Shown here: positions 46,423 to 58,900 of the stretch, piece after piece | Layout of the letters: each line of letters starts with the position of its first letter | How positions within the stretch are numbered: the stretch's first letter is position 1 | Assembly: GCA_022414725.1 (NCBI GenBank) | Contig: CM039464.1 | Coordinates: 59,697,501-59,761,500, forward strand | Length of the DNA: 64,000 bases | Source: Microglena sp. YARC | Lineage: Eukaryota; Chlorophyta; Chlorophyceae; Chlamydomonadales; Chlamydomonadaceae | Direction of reading: 5' to 3' | Notes under the pieces: generated by a model | Databases searched by the model: none | Seen by the model: the letters and a program-made list of their open reading frames with translations, nothing else | Told to the model about the DNA's origin: nothing | Program-made: the position numbers and the translations under genes

Positions 46423-48400
46423 AGCTCTTCTCTGTTATTGTGGCCACAACACTCTGGTGTCCGAATGACTTGCAATTGACTGGGGTCCGAATTCAGTAAC
46501 GCTTGTAGTACTCCCAGTTTTAAGGCAGTGGATTTCAAAATACGTACGAGCATCACTGCCTGGCTTTGATGGATGCAGTCGCATGTATCCAAGTATGAAT
46601 CCGATCTCCTCTTGCATCTGAGATTTTCAGATAATTTGGAGAAGCATTGTATGCATCCATGAGACGGTCGCAGTCACGGCACCAGGGTGGTTCAGGCCTG
46701 GTCGAAACTGGCCGTGCTGCACGGTCGACTCTTCTAAAACGACTGTGCCAGCACGGCGGGCCCACCAAAAACGACCGGGCCAGCCTGGCAGATCTACAGC
46801 GACCTCTCAATTCTGGCCGTGCAACACAGTCGAGCCCCCAGAAACGGCTGCATGGCTTGGTCAACACGGTCGAGCTGTACTATCCTGCACAGCACTCCAT
46901 TGTTGAGATTGCGATTGCCCTGCATGGGGGCAAGATATCCTTGAACAGTTGTCTCGTGTGCATACACAATCAGTTATGAGCCTGATATTTTAGGGCTGTT
47001 GGAAATTCATCTGGTTATTATCAACTTTCTCGGTGAAGAAAGGCTAGAGTTGATGTTAGGTTGATAACTAGTTAGATGTATCTGCTACTCGAGGTAATGT
47101 TGATGTATAAAGCCAACTCAAAGTGGACGTGGGTGATACATCAACCCCCTGGCCTGGTCTTGTCCGGACGGGCTTGGTCCAGTAATTTTTTGATGGGCTA
47201 TTTATAGCCAAATGGCTATAAACATTGTTTGTGCGCCGAAACGTGTATAGCCATCTCAGGTCTGAGTTATGGTAACGGATCTGAAAATCTAGAGTAAAGC
47301 ATCGCCGCGTGGCTACACGGAATGTCTCCTAGCAACCAAAAATGGTACGAACACATTGCCATTGACAATACAGAATGTTAGTCCCTCAAAAACCCAGACT
47401 GTTGCATCGCCATTCTAGCCTGGCAGCCCAATCTAGCTAGCTGGTGTGCCGATGCTCCCACCTTCTCCTTCAAACAGTTCTACCCCCTGTAACCTTCAGC
47501 TCGGAACCCAACATGGCAGGTAACCTCCCAGCTCCCCTGTAAGAAGAGGTGGAACGTAGCGTGGAGACATCTTAGAGCCATGAGAAACCCCACTCCTAAG
47601 TGAGTTTCCCGACCAAGGCTCAAGCTGTTGTCCCTCCAGCCAGCACATACATGAGTTTGTTCCCCGGAGGCCAACACACGTCGTGGCAGACGCCCATGCA
47701 TGTCTTGGCCGCCTTCCTCTTGCTACGCGCTCCCCTCCTGCTGTCTCACCGCCAGCCTCCACTGCTTCCTATCCCCTTCCACACACACACACGCCGGGCC
47801 CCCCCTAAACTACCAGATCCTCCTGGGCCCCCTAAGCCCCCCTTGAGACCCTGAGCCCCCACCCCACCCCCAACCCCCCAACCCCCAACCCCACAGCTAG
47901 CATTCATTGCTCGTACACTTGTCACCACTACGCCGGTGCCACAAGCGCCTAACTGGTTCTGGTCTGGTGTAGTCAATGTTTTAAGTGCCAATGTAGCACG
48001 TTTTTCAGAGTGTGTGGTTTATGTCATGCTGCTACCAGCGACAATCATCTAGGCTTGATGGTTTGGTAAGGCTTGATAGTACTAAATTCTTTTATAGGTT
48101 TAACATTGGTGGGTATAGGCTTCCGCCCGAGGAGGTGGGACCCTATAAACACCAATGTTTTGTCAGACTTTCATTCGATGTTGATGACAGATAATGGTGT
48201 TTCATGACAATGCTTGTGATCATTTCTGTAGCGTGCTTTGTTTGGCCTCTCAGCATGGAATTTTGGGTGAGGCTATACAACTATTTTGAACTTCCCCAAA
48301 ACTCAGACCTGGGCACAGCCAGTGGCTATACTAAATGTTTTACCATCCCCAAACCCAGACCTGGGCATAGCCAGTGGCTTTCCAGATATTTTCGGCCCAA
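46423..48400. other. Intergenic, no gene identified
   Basis: Contains CGACCGGGCCAGC / GGCCGTGCTGCACGGTCGA-type short repeats (46690-46870) and a CCCCACCCCAACCCCCAACC tract (47855-47893). Open frames are short and unsupported. Confidence 0.5.
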
Positions 48401-48419
48401 TAGCTTTGCAGAATCACTG

Positions 48420-48890
48420 ATCGGGTCGGTCTGGTCTGGTCTGGCCACCCACGCACGCACCCACCTGCCACCTACCGCACCCACCTGATACTTTCCTGCC
48501 ACCCATGCATGCACCTGCCTTCTACCCACCTGCCACAGACCGCTTGGACCTGTCAGCCACTCAAGGACCCACCTGCCACCAACCCGTGCACCCACTGCAG
48601 ACACCTGGCACCCACTCATGCACCCAACTGCCACCCACCGCACCCACCTGCAACCCACCACACCCACCTCTCACCCACCTGCCGCCCACCGCACCCCCCA
48701 GGCACCCACAAACACAACTCCCTGCCACCCACCTGTCACCCACCTGCCATCCAGGTACGCACCTACCTTCCACCCACATGTCATCCACCAAAACCACCTC
48801 CCACCTACGTCACACCCATCTGCCACCCACCTGCCACTCACCCCATCCACCTGCCACCTACATACAGATCTCCCTGTCACCCACGTGTAC
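48420..48890 (+). repeat. CACCTGCCACCCACC minisatellite, left part
   Basis: Degenerate units of CACCCACCTGCCACCC. It continues beyond the inserted MITE/LINE at 49652-49985, so one array has been split. Confidence 0.88.
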
Positions 48891-49650
48891 GGAACGGCAA
48901 CTAATATTAGTATTTGAAAAACTAATATTAACTAATATTATTATAGTGTCACAATAATATAAGATTTTCAAATAAATTCGAACTTCTGGTGAGACAGCTC
49001 GTCCAACTAATATTATATAATATTATATAATGTATGTTTGTATGGTACAGTCCAGGGGTAGGCCAAATAGGCTAAAGGGACTTGCCCAACCGTATAGGAA
49101 GGGCTTAAAAAGGACAAGCACTGATGAACTGAGCCCCAAACAATCGTTTAACCGACGGGGGCCCTGAGTTCGTGCTACAGTGATAATTTAATTCTACAAT
49201 ATTAATAAATCATCATCTCAGCTGGGATGATAATTTAACTGGGCGATTATTATCGCATTTTTTTATAAATTGAATTAAGTATTTCCATCCTTCAAAGGAA
49301 TCAGGATTCATGACCAGCTTCATACTGGAGTTTTTATCCACCAATTCAGGTTCAATGTTCATTTTCTCAAAAAACATTTTTCTATCCTCAGCGTATAATG
49401 TACATTCTAATATGAAATGCATTTCATCTTCGACTACTCTTTTACCGTCAACCACCATATCGCAGCAACTGCAAATTCTACCAGAACGAGAGGTACTCCT
49501 TTCTGATTCGACATTCAAGTTGTGGGCTCGAAGATGTAGTCTTGCTATTCATTTCTTATCATCCCTATTGTTTAATAAGTTAGTGTAGGTTGAACTATGG
49601 TTTCTATCCTCTGACATCATCCAATTCACTAATATTATATAACATAGCCG
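48891..49650. mobile_element. TTAATATTAG MITE, copy 2, carrying a LINE insertion
   Basis: GGAACGGCAACTAATATTAG at the left and AATATTATATAACATAGCCG at the right match the family at 31227. The middle is replaced by a reverse-oriented LINE fragment. ACTAATATTATATAA occurs on both sides of the LINE and could be its target-site duplication. Confidence 0.65.
49033..49624 (-). mobile_element. 5'-truncated LINE with zinc-knuckle C-terminus
   Basis: Minus-strand coding remnant (49213-49560) has LHLRAHNLNVESERS, then RICSCCD and VVEDEMHFILECTLYAEDR. This is the Cys-rich terminal segment that follows the reverse transcriptase in many non-LTR retrotransposons. A stop interrupts the frame upstream (TGA where Trp is usual). 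The 3' end with GTTGGGCAAGTCCCTTTAGC and a CATACAAACATACA tail matches the copies near 27 kb. Inactive fragment. Confidence 0.85.
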
Positions 49651-49651
49651 A

Positions 49652-49985
49652 CCCATACCTACGTGTCACCCACCGCACCCACCTGCCACCCACTTGCCGT
49701 CCACCAAACCCACTTTCCACTCACCTGCCACCTGCTACATCCACCTGCCACCTTCTTGCCACCCTCTGCACCCACCCCCCACCCATGTACGCACCTACCT
49801 GCCACCCACCTTACACACCTGCCAAACACTCAAGCCCTAACCTGCCTACCATGTACGCCTGATGTACGTGCCTCCCACGTAAGCACTTATCTACCACTCA
49901 AGCCCTAACCTGCCACCCACGTGCCACCCATGTACGCACCCGCCACCCATGTGCGCACTTATCTACCAACCACCTGCCACCGACT
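49652..49985 (+). repeat. CACCTGCCACCCACC minisatellite, right part
   Basis: Same unit as 48420-48890, with ACCCATGTACGCACCTACC variants at its end. Confidence 0.88.
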
Positions 49986-50412
49986 AGTAGGGCCCCTGCG
50001 GTGGTCGGCCCAAGGGTTAATAGGTTGAAATGGAGTTGAGCGAGCGGATGGACATGGTAAATGGGATATGGAAGGATGATGTGGGATCATCGATGAGAGG
50101 ACGACAGTAGGCAAATAAAGTGATGGCAAAGAAGATAGGGCGAGACGGCGTTGACACAGAGTGTTTTCGTAGTACGGGAAGAGCAGGTAAGCGCAACCAG
50201 CGCAACTGATACGGGGCCGTATTGGATTCGTGGTTCCGGTAACATCCAAGTTCAAGTTCAAGTGGTTCCGGTAACATGATTTGCATCCCCGATTTAACCG
50301 CATGTACTGAGATCCCAACCACTTATCTTAGATAATCGTTTGTTTACATTTTGGGGAATCGGATGATAATCGTCAAACTAACTCCTACAAGAGTTGTAAC
50401 AGTGATGTACCG

Positions 50413-50851
50413 TGCGGAGGCGCCTAGGATCGTTCAGACGCCTTGATTGACGGAGAGACGGAGAAAGGAGAGAGCCAAGCCACGACCGGGCCACGACGGA
50501 CACGGGGGGAGTCCCGGGGTGGGGGGGTGGGGGGGGGGGGGACTCAAGGCTTCAGCCCCGGGCCGGGACCCTGCCCTGGGGGGGCTAGAGCGATAGCTCC
50601 CAGCCTCCCCGAGTCTCCCTCCTCGCCAGGGACCAGGGAGGCCAGGACAAGCTCCTCGCCCTTTCTTGCAGTCTGCAGATCAAGTTTTCGCTTTAGCCCC
50701 CTCTGGACCCCCCAGGGGTCCCGGGGCTGAAGCCCTAGATTCCCCCCGTGTCTCTCTCCGCCGTCTGTCCGATGTCCGATGTCCGTCCGTCCGTCTGTCC
50801 GAGGGTCCGAGGCGTTTGAACGATTCCGACCACCTCCGCACCCACACTTTT
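50413..50851. mobile_element. Long fold-back element upstream of GT90
   Basis: Arms pair over much of their length. GTGCGGAGG and ATCGTTCAGACGCC at the left oppose GGCGTTTGAACGATTCC and CCTCCGCAC at the right. Inner blocks GGCTTCAGCCCCGGG and CCCGGGGCTGAAGCC also pair. No coding content. It ends about 200 bp before the GT90 start codon. Confidence 0.7.
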
Positions 50852-50854
50852 TGA

Positions 50855-50975
50855 TAATAGTTGGAGTGCGCATGACTAGTGTTTTCAGCATCGCAGCCGT
50901 CAAAATCCTTCGCAAAAGTTCTTCAATGACGAGTACCTACTTTCTCCTCTACTTACGAAACTCCCTGCCGGTGAC
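50855..50975 (+). repeat. Dispersed repeat, inverted match to 4390-4530
   Basis: AGTTGGAGTGCGCATGACTA, CAGCATCGCAGC and CCTTCGCAAAAGTTCTT correspond to the reverse complement of 4390-4530. Confidence 0.7.
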
Positions 50976-51054
50976 TGCTGATGTGATCTTCCGTGTCGCT
51001 TGCTACACGATCTTATAACTTGTCCGTGTCGCTTGCCACACGCGCTGGGGACTT

Positions 51055-51496
51055 ATGTCGTCTGTAGTAGTGCAGATCCCTCCTGCAGCATCGAAGCGCA
51101 GACGGGTACTTGTTTGGAGAACTGCATGCTCTTGGATTGTGGCCCTTATCATTGTAATCTACTTAATAGTTATCGCAGTCATCCTCCCAAAAACCTCAAG
51201 AGACGGACCCAAGACCGTGCAGCAACGCAATCCGCCTGTCCTCACCTCCTCTGATATCCCAGCAGCCCCGGGCTACTGGAATCTAGACGTGCACCATCAT
51301 TCCTTTGCAGACCTCACAGAGAAGGATGCCCAACGGGAAAGGGAGTACACCACACACCTAGGGGGGCTCCTTCCATGGTGGATGCCCATTCCCTTTGTCC
51401 AGCGCGACTCCTGCTTTGACAAAGCTGCAAAAATAGAAGAGCCTGGTACCTCCAGCTACTTCCAACCACGCAAGGGCCGTGTTTCGGAGCTTCCAG
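51055..51496 (+). CDS. GT90 exon 1 (signal anchor)
   Basis: First ATG after CTGGGGACTT. 147 codons plus one base to GAGCTTCCAG|GTTTGTGCC. One membrane segment at about residues 26-44 after a basic stretch, then a stem with [20 protein letters not shown]. Confidence 0.72.
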
Positions 51497-52839
51497 GTTT
51501 GTGCCAGACTGAAGTGTTTTACTGGCTATCTGCTGGTCCATCGCCCCAACCAGAATATTGTTGCTGCCTGTTACTGTATCAAGGGCAACTTTTGTATTCA
51601 GATGCATTGCTCTCGTTGTTTTGTTTGTGTTGTTTGTGTTGTTTATGTTATGCTGTTCTGGTTACATGGTATTTACCGTATATATAATGGTAATTATATA
51701 TAGGGAACGGCAAATCATATGATGTTGGCCGAAGACGAGTATGATATCATATGATATGATGCCCCAGGCCAAAGTTACCTAGTCAGACCGCCGGCATCAT
51801 ATGATATCATATGATGACATAATATCATATGATATCATATTGCCGATCCCTAATTATATATAATGGTAATTTTGTTTGTGTTGTGCTTGTTAGTTGCCAT
51901 GCACAGGCCGTGTTTCAGAGCAACCAGGTCTGTGTCAGACTGAACTGTTTCACTGCCCGTTTTTTTACGGTGTTAATGGTGGCACAAGTGCTTTTGGAGT
52001 GCCACGTTAGAGTATTTTTGGGGTGCTTATGGGGGGCAAAAAAACTGCTAATGGCACTCCAAAGACTCTTATCAGCACCATGGTGCTACATCCAGACCCT
52101 GGTTATTTGCCTTAAAATACAGTGTCCACAGGCCACTGCACTTCCTGCGAATGTATAATGTTATCACACGTGTACACGTGTCCTCCCATGCGGTCTTGAA
52201 TAAGATCTCATATATCAATAACATAAGATCTCATATATATATAACGTAGGATCTCATAGATCAATAACATAGAATCTAATAGATCAATAGACAAATTCCT
52301 TTGACCTTTGGACAGGAAACACAACTGTGTGAGGGAATAATATGAGCGATTCATTTAATATGGTGACCCGGGTGCTGATCCCCCTTTTTTATGAATCACA
52401 CTCAACACCTGATCACACTACATAATAATACAAATAATTAACTTGCCTTTTTTAACATTGACTGGATGAACTGGATCTACACAGACAGGGAAAACACTTT
52501 CTCACACTCCTGCCATGAGTTATCATATACGTGGGCATCAACCCTTTTTTATTCGTAGCATATGAGCTTTGCATCCAGTTTCGACGAATGGCTTAATCCT
52601 AGAGCTCGTTGAAACAATAAGATGCGGGATTTGAATCCAAACGGTGTGCTTTAGTGTTTGTGGTCGCTATCAACCGCCATGGTAGCTTTGTCCAGGTATA
52701 GTAGCAGCTCGTTCCCTATTGCAATAAGACGGGGCTCCCTTAATACCACGCCCCACCAGGCATTGTCATTATTTTATATAAATGGTAACTTTATCCTAGT
52801 CAGACTGCCGGCATCATATGATATCATATTGCCGTTCCC

Positions 52840-52937
<98 letters not shown>

Positions 52938-55900
52938 TAAGGTAGGCCTGTTTTTCTCATCTTCCCTTACAAGTCATTGTCACAGCAGGTTGTGGAAGAT
53001 ACTGTGCAGGCAGTACGGGCTGTACAAAGGCATAAATCACTGAGTATTTGCTTGTTTTGGGCCAATTTAGGAGTCCCTAATTATGGTTCAAGCTGCACAG
53101 CCGGAACTGCATCGTTTTGTGTCTTAGTTTTTTCAGCCAAGGGTGCGGAATCACTTTTCGCAAAAAAATGAATTTTGAAATTTGATTTTGTTTTCAGATC
53201 CCACTGCCGTCCCACTTTAAAAACATATTAAAGAAACAATCTTTTTTTTCCTTGTCATTAAACATCCACATCTGAAGTTAGATTCTGATTTGGGATATTT
53301 CTCAGGTATAGGCCGAAATGGCAGGTGGAACTGCTATTGCAGTTCACTCAGAAGCCGAGGCTGAAGCGCAGCCTCCAGCCTTGTGGTTGGGGTTAGATAA
53401 GCCTCTCGTCCCGCAGAAACTTGATTCGCGATAGCTCGCGCGACCTTGTATTTGAAGCAGATTGCATTTGTCCCAAAATATTTCGTACATCTCGTATACT
53501 GGCAAGTGCCTGCTGGCCTGGGCTGCTCGCGACCGAATGCTTATTGGAACAAAAAAATAGCTGCGCGTCTAGCTGAAACACTCATGAGACACACTATCTA
53601 CTCAGAATTCGATTCTTAGCATTTGGGGTGTGTACGGCTCTGTCTCACACTCTTGTCCCGAATTAGGGCGTTTTGGGGATTAAGCACTTGTGGATACATA
53701 CATATATATATATATACTGTTTTTAGAAACAAGGGGAACAGTTGAGCTCAAGAGAGTTTTTGTTTTTGAGAAGAGTCACTGATTATAACATGTCTATTCA
53801 ACTCTGTGCTGATCTTGATGTCCCTCTGGGAAGGGGGTCTTCGTGTTTTAATACTGTGGAAAATGACATGACCTGAGATTGAGCCGGGGGAATTGTTGTG
53901 CTCACAGATTGTTTTTTGAGAGAATTCCCTGATTCAGGCATGTGCAGTTAACCCTGTACTGCTCATGACATGGTTTTCTTTTCAGCTACAAACATCAGCT
54001 TCTAGGCAGCTTCCTGAGCCAGCCACTTGGCTAAGCCCCAAGATTTCGACAGCTGTGGACAGCAGATTCTGTTATATTCCAAACACACTAGGTTGCATGA
54101 GCTTTGGCTGAATAGCCAGTTAGGGGAGCTGCCTAGAAGCTGCTGATTTTAGCTGAGAATAAAATTACTGGCTCATGAAGTCCCGCAGGTGGCGCACCCC
54201 GTACTTACTACCGTTTTGAAATGTTGAGACTTGAAAAATGTAAAAAGGGGAATAATTGTGCCGAAGACAGCTTGTTTTGGGGGAGATTCAAACGTGTTTA
54301 TTAAACCCTGTACTGCTCATGATGTACCGCAGGCGGTGCGCCATGTGCTTGCTACCGCTGGGAAATGTCCAGGCTTGGAAAACTGAAAACATGAGGGAAA
54401 TAGTTGTGCATAAGAGAGCTTGATCCTGGGGACATTAAAACATGTGTTCTCAAACATACATCAATCTCAAACGTTCCCTGTACTGCTCACGATGTACCGC
54501 AGGCAATTCGCCTCGTGCTTACTACCGCTGGGATGCGTCGAGGCTTGAAAACATGAAAAATCGGGGAACAGTTGTGCCCTATAGAGCTTGTTCTTGGGGA
54601 GATTCAAACTTTTGCATTCAACCCTGTACTGCTGATGATGTACTGCAGGCGGTGCTACCGTGCTTTCTATCGCTGGGATGCTTCCTCCATCTCTCGTCAG
54701 GAGTTTGACAATATCTCGAGTGGCAGCCAGCTGCGTGGTCCTAGTTGTGTTCACTGCGCAGGGGTCATTCGATTCAAGGTATGATGGTGAGAATGGGGGT
54801 GATGATGGTGATTATGGGGATGGGGATGATGGATATGATGATAGGGATGCTGATAATGGTGATGATGGGGGTGGGGATGGGGATGGGGGTGATGGGGATG
54901 GGGATGCTGGGGATGATGATGATGGGGATGATGATGATGGTGATGATGATGATGGGGATGATGGTTATTGGGATAATGGTGATGAGGATGATGCTCACAT
55001 TATCCTGGTGCCCTAATGTACTTCAAGTTTTCCTGGAAAGGGTAATTCAGCACATCACATCAAAACACAACATAACACTCTCAACAAAACACGACACAAC
55101 CCACCATAGACACGATATGACACGACACAACACGACACAACAAAACACAACACAACACAACACAACACAACACAACACAACACAACACAACATGACATGA
55201 CATAACATAACACAACACGACATGGCACAACACATCACAACACATCACAACACAACACAATACAACACAACACAACACAACACAACACAACACAACACTA
55301 CACTATACAACACTACACAACACTACACAACACTAAACTACACAACACAAACACAACACAACACAACACGGCACGGCACCACAAAACACAACACAACACG
55401 ACACGGCACTACGCAACATAACACGACAAACCACAAAACAACATGACATAAAAAAACACAACACGACATAACACAGCACAACACATTACCTGCACCACCC
55501 CCAGTGACGCTTTGCACTTATATGAATACTATCAATAAAAAAACGCCTGCTGGAGCGTGATATAACGGGGACTGTCCCTTACGCTGAAGCTGGGGACCAG
55601 GGTACTGCAAAGCGCGCGCGGCAGCGCAATTTCGCGCACACTTTTTGAGCCCCACTGCGCGTTTCGCACAGCTTTTTCAACCCCTTGTGGGCGCAGCGCG
55701 CAGTTTTTGCGCTTTTTGCGCTGCAAATCGCTGACCAATTTGACGTTTGTGCGCTTTAAGCGCTGCCCAATTCAACAAAATGTAGTACCCTGCTGGGGAC
55801 TGCCACTATGGCAGACTAAACAGTGTGGGTCACCCGCCTGGTGGCAGGGACTCTTTGTTGCGGCGGGTAGCTAGGATGGAGTTACAGTAGGCGGTGGAGA

Positions 55901-58900
55901 TCTGGTGTATCTTAGAGAGGAGCTCGTATGAGTTCTATCAGTTCAACATGTCTTGCTTGTTTGTTTGTAGGTGCTCAGTGGTCGCCTCTACATCCATGAG
56001 GACTGCCCAGGAGAGGAAATGGAAGCAATTGTCTCTGCAAAGGTAGTACCCCACATTTTTGGTGAAGCCCCCCCTTCAGGGGGGCAGAAGCGTCCATGTC
56101 CACCCTGTCGTCCGGCTGCCTGCCTGCCTGCCTGCCTGCCATGTTTCTAAGGTTGCATTTTCATTACTCAACTTGACTTGACTTGATTGGGCAGTCAGCA
56201 ACTGCTTAGTCCAGTCAGGGCAATTAGCAGTCTACAGATATAAGTCAAGTCAAGTCAACACAAGTCGTGCAAGGGAAACGCAAGCTAAGTATACTTGTAT
56301 ATACTACAATCTCCTACACACATATACTACACACAATGCCTACTACAATCTCTTACACATATGTTCTACACACAATACCTACTGCAATATACTACACATA
56401 TATAATACACACATATGCTACACACAATACATACTACAGTATACTACACAATACCTACTACAATACATACTACAGTATACTACACAATACCTACTACAAT
56501 AGACTACACACATATACTACACAATACCTACTAACATATACTACACACAATACCTTATACAATCTTCTACTCACATGTACTACACACATATACTACACTA
56601 CACACAATACCTACGCACATATACTACACACATATACTACACACAATACCTACTAACATATACTACACACAATACCTACGCACATATACTACACACATAT
56701 ACTACACACAATACCTACTAACATATACTACACACAATACCTACGCACATATACTACACACATATACTACACACAATACCTACTAACATATACTACACAC
56801 AATACCTACGCACATATACTACACACATATACTACACACAATACCTACTAACATATACTACACACAATACCTACGCACATATACTACACACATATACTAC
56901 ACACAATACCTACTAACATATACTACACACAATACCTACGCACATATACTACACACATATACTACACACAATACCTACTAACATATACTACACACAATAC
57001 CTACGCACATATACTACACACATATACTACACACAATACCTACTAACATATACTACACACAATACCTACGCACATATACTACACACATATACTACACACA
57101 ATACCTACTAACATATACTACACACAATACCTACGCACATATACTACACACATATACTACACACAATACCTACTAACATATACTACACACAATACCTACG
57201 CACATATACTACACACATATACTACACACAATACCTACTAACATATACTACACACAATACCTACGCACATATACTACACACATATACTACACACAATACC
57301 TACTAACATATACTACACACAATACCTACGCACATATACTACACACATATACTACACACAATACCTACTAACATATACTACACACAATACCTACGCACAT
57401 ATACTACACACATATACTACACACAATACCTACTAACATATACTACACACAATACCTACGCACATATACTACACACATATACTACACACAATACCTACTA
57501 ACATATACTACACACAATACCTACGCACATATACTACACACATATACTACACACAATACCTACTAACATATACTACACACATATACTACACAATATACTA
57601 CACACAATATACTACTACTACACACAATACGTACTATAATAAACTACACACATATACCGCACACAATACCTACTACAATCTTCTACGCACATATAATACA
57701 CACAATACCTACTACAATATATTACACACATATAATACACACAATACCTACTACAATATAATACACACTCTGAAGTCCATTTTGCTCAGCATTGTTTTTC
57801 TAATCGGCTATGTGCTGCAGCTTATAGGTAGCTCCCTAAGCCTGGTATTGGGCTGAGCCCCAAGGTTTCAGCGGTGCTATAAAGCTGATTATGCCACCTT
57901 GCAGATGCCGTAGGCCAGCCAGGAGAGCTGCCTAGAAGCTACTGCTTAAAGCCAAAAATTAAAGCAGTGCCCCCCCGTCCCACCCACCCACCCACACCCC
58001 CAAAAAAGCGAAGACAACGGGGAAAATAAGTGGTTAGAATATTATAATCTATTATTTTATAAGGAAAATAAAATTATGGGCTTGCAACCAATTCTGTACC
58101 CCATTATTATATCTAGGGAACGGCAATATGATATCTTATGATATCATATGATATAATGACATTATATGATATCATATGATGCCGGCAGTCTGACTAGGCT
58201 AAAGTCACCACTTATATACATGATGATATCATATGGTGCAATTTGTATGATATCTAGGGTTGGGCCGACATGTGAACCTATACGCATATGTGTATAAGCT
58301 CATACATATATATACGCCATATGTTTTTTCTCAGAACGTATGAGTATACGTGGTATAATAACGTAAGAATTGTCCTTCGAAAAGTATAGCACGCATTCCA
58401 GCAATTGACTTTCTTGGTTTTCATTCATCTGTCACAATATTAAATACAATTAACCTTTCACATGTAAGCATTGAATGACTCCCTTAGATTGGCACCGTGC
58501 TTCTTGGTCGACGCGCTTTCTGGTCGTGATTTCTTTTTCTAAGAGTTGGATAACCTTAACTTGCCATATATTTTTCTGGGAGTTGATATGTGATGCCAAA
58601 CAATAAGCAATGCGGCTGTACCTTTAAACCCATGTAAAAGTATTTTCTCCAGAAGTGCAAAAACATTACATACGTCTGTATACGTTTATGTGCATAGTTT
58701 ATACGTTCATATGTTTATACTGCATATACAAATACAATATACGTTTGCTTCCCAACCCTTATGATATCATATGATCTGCCGGTCCCTAATTATGATCTGA
58801 CTCGCCTTTGGACAACGTCATATGATCTGCCAGTCCCTAGTTATATCTGCCTTGCCTGCCTTGTTCGCGATCGCTGTCAACCGCCATGGTAGCACTGTCC

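Noticed and set aside
49653..49985. Cys/His/Pro-rich frames resembling zinc-binding repeats
   Set aside because: Translation of the CACCTGCCACCC minisatellite.
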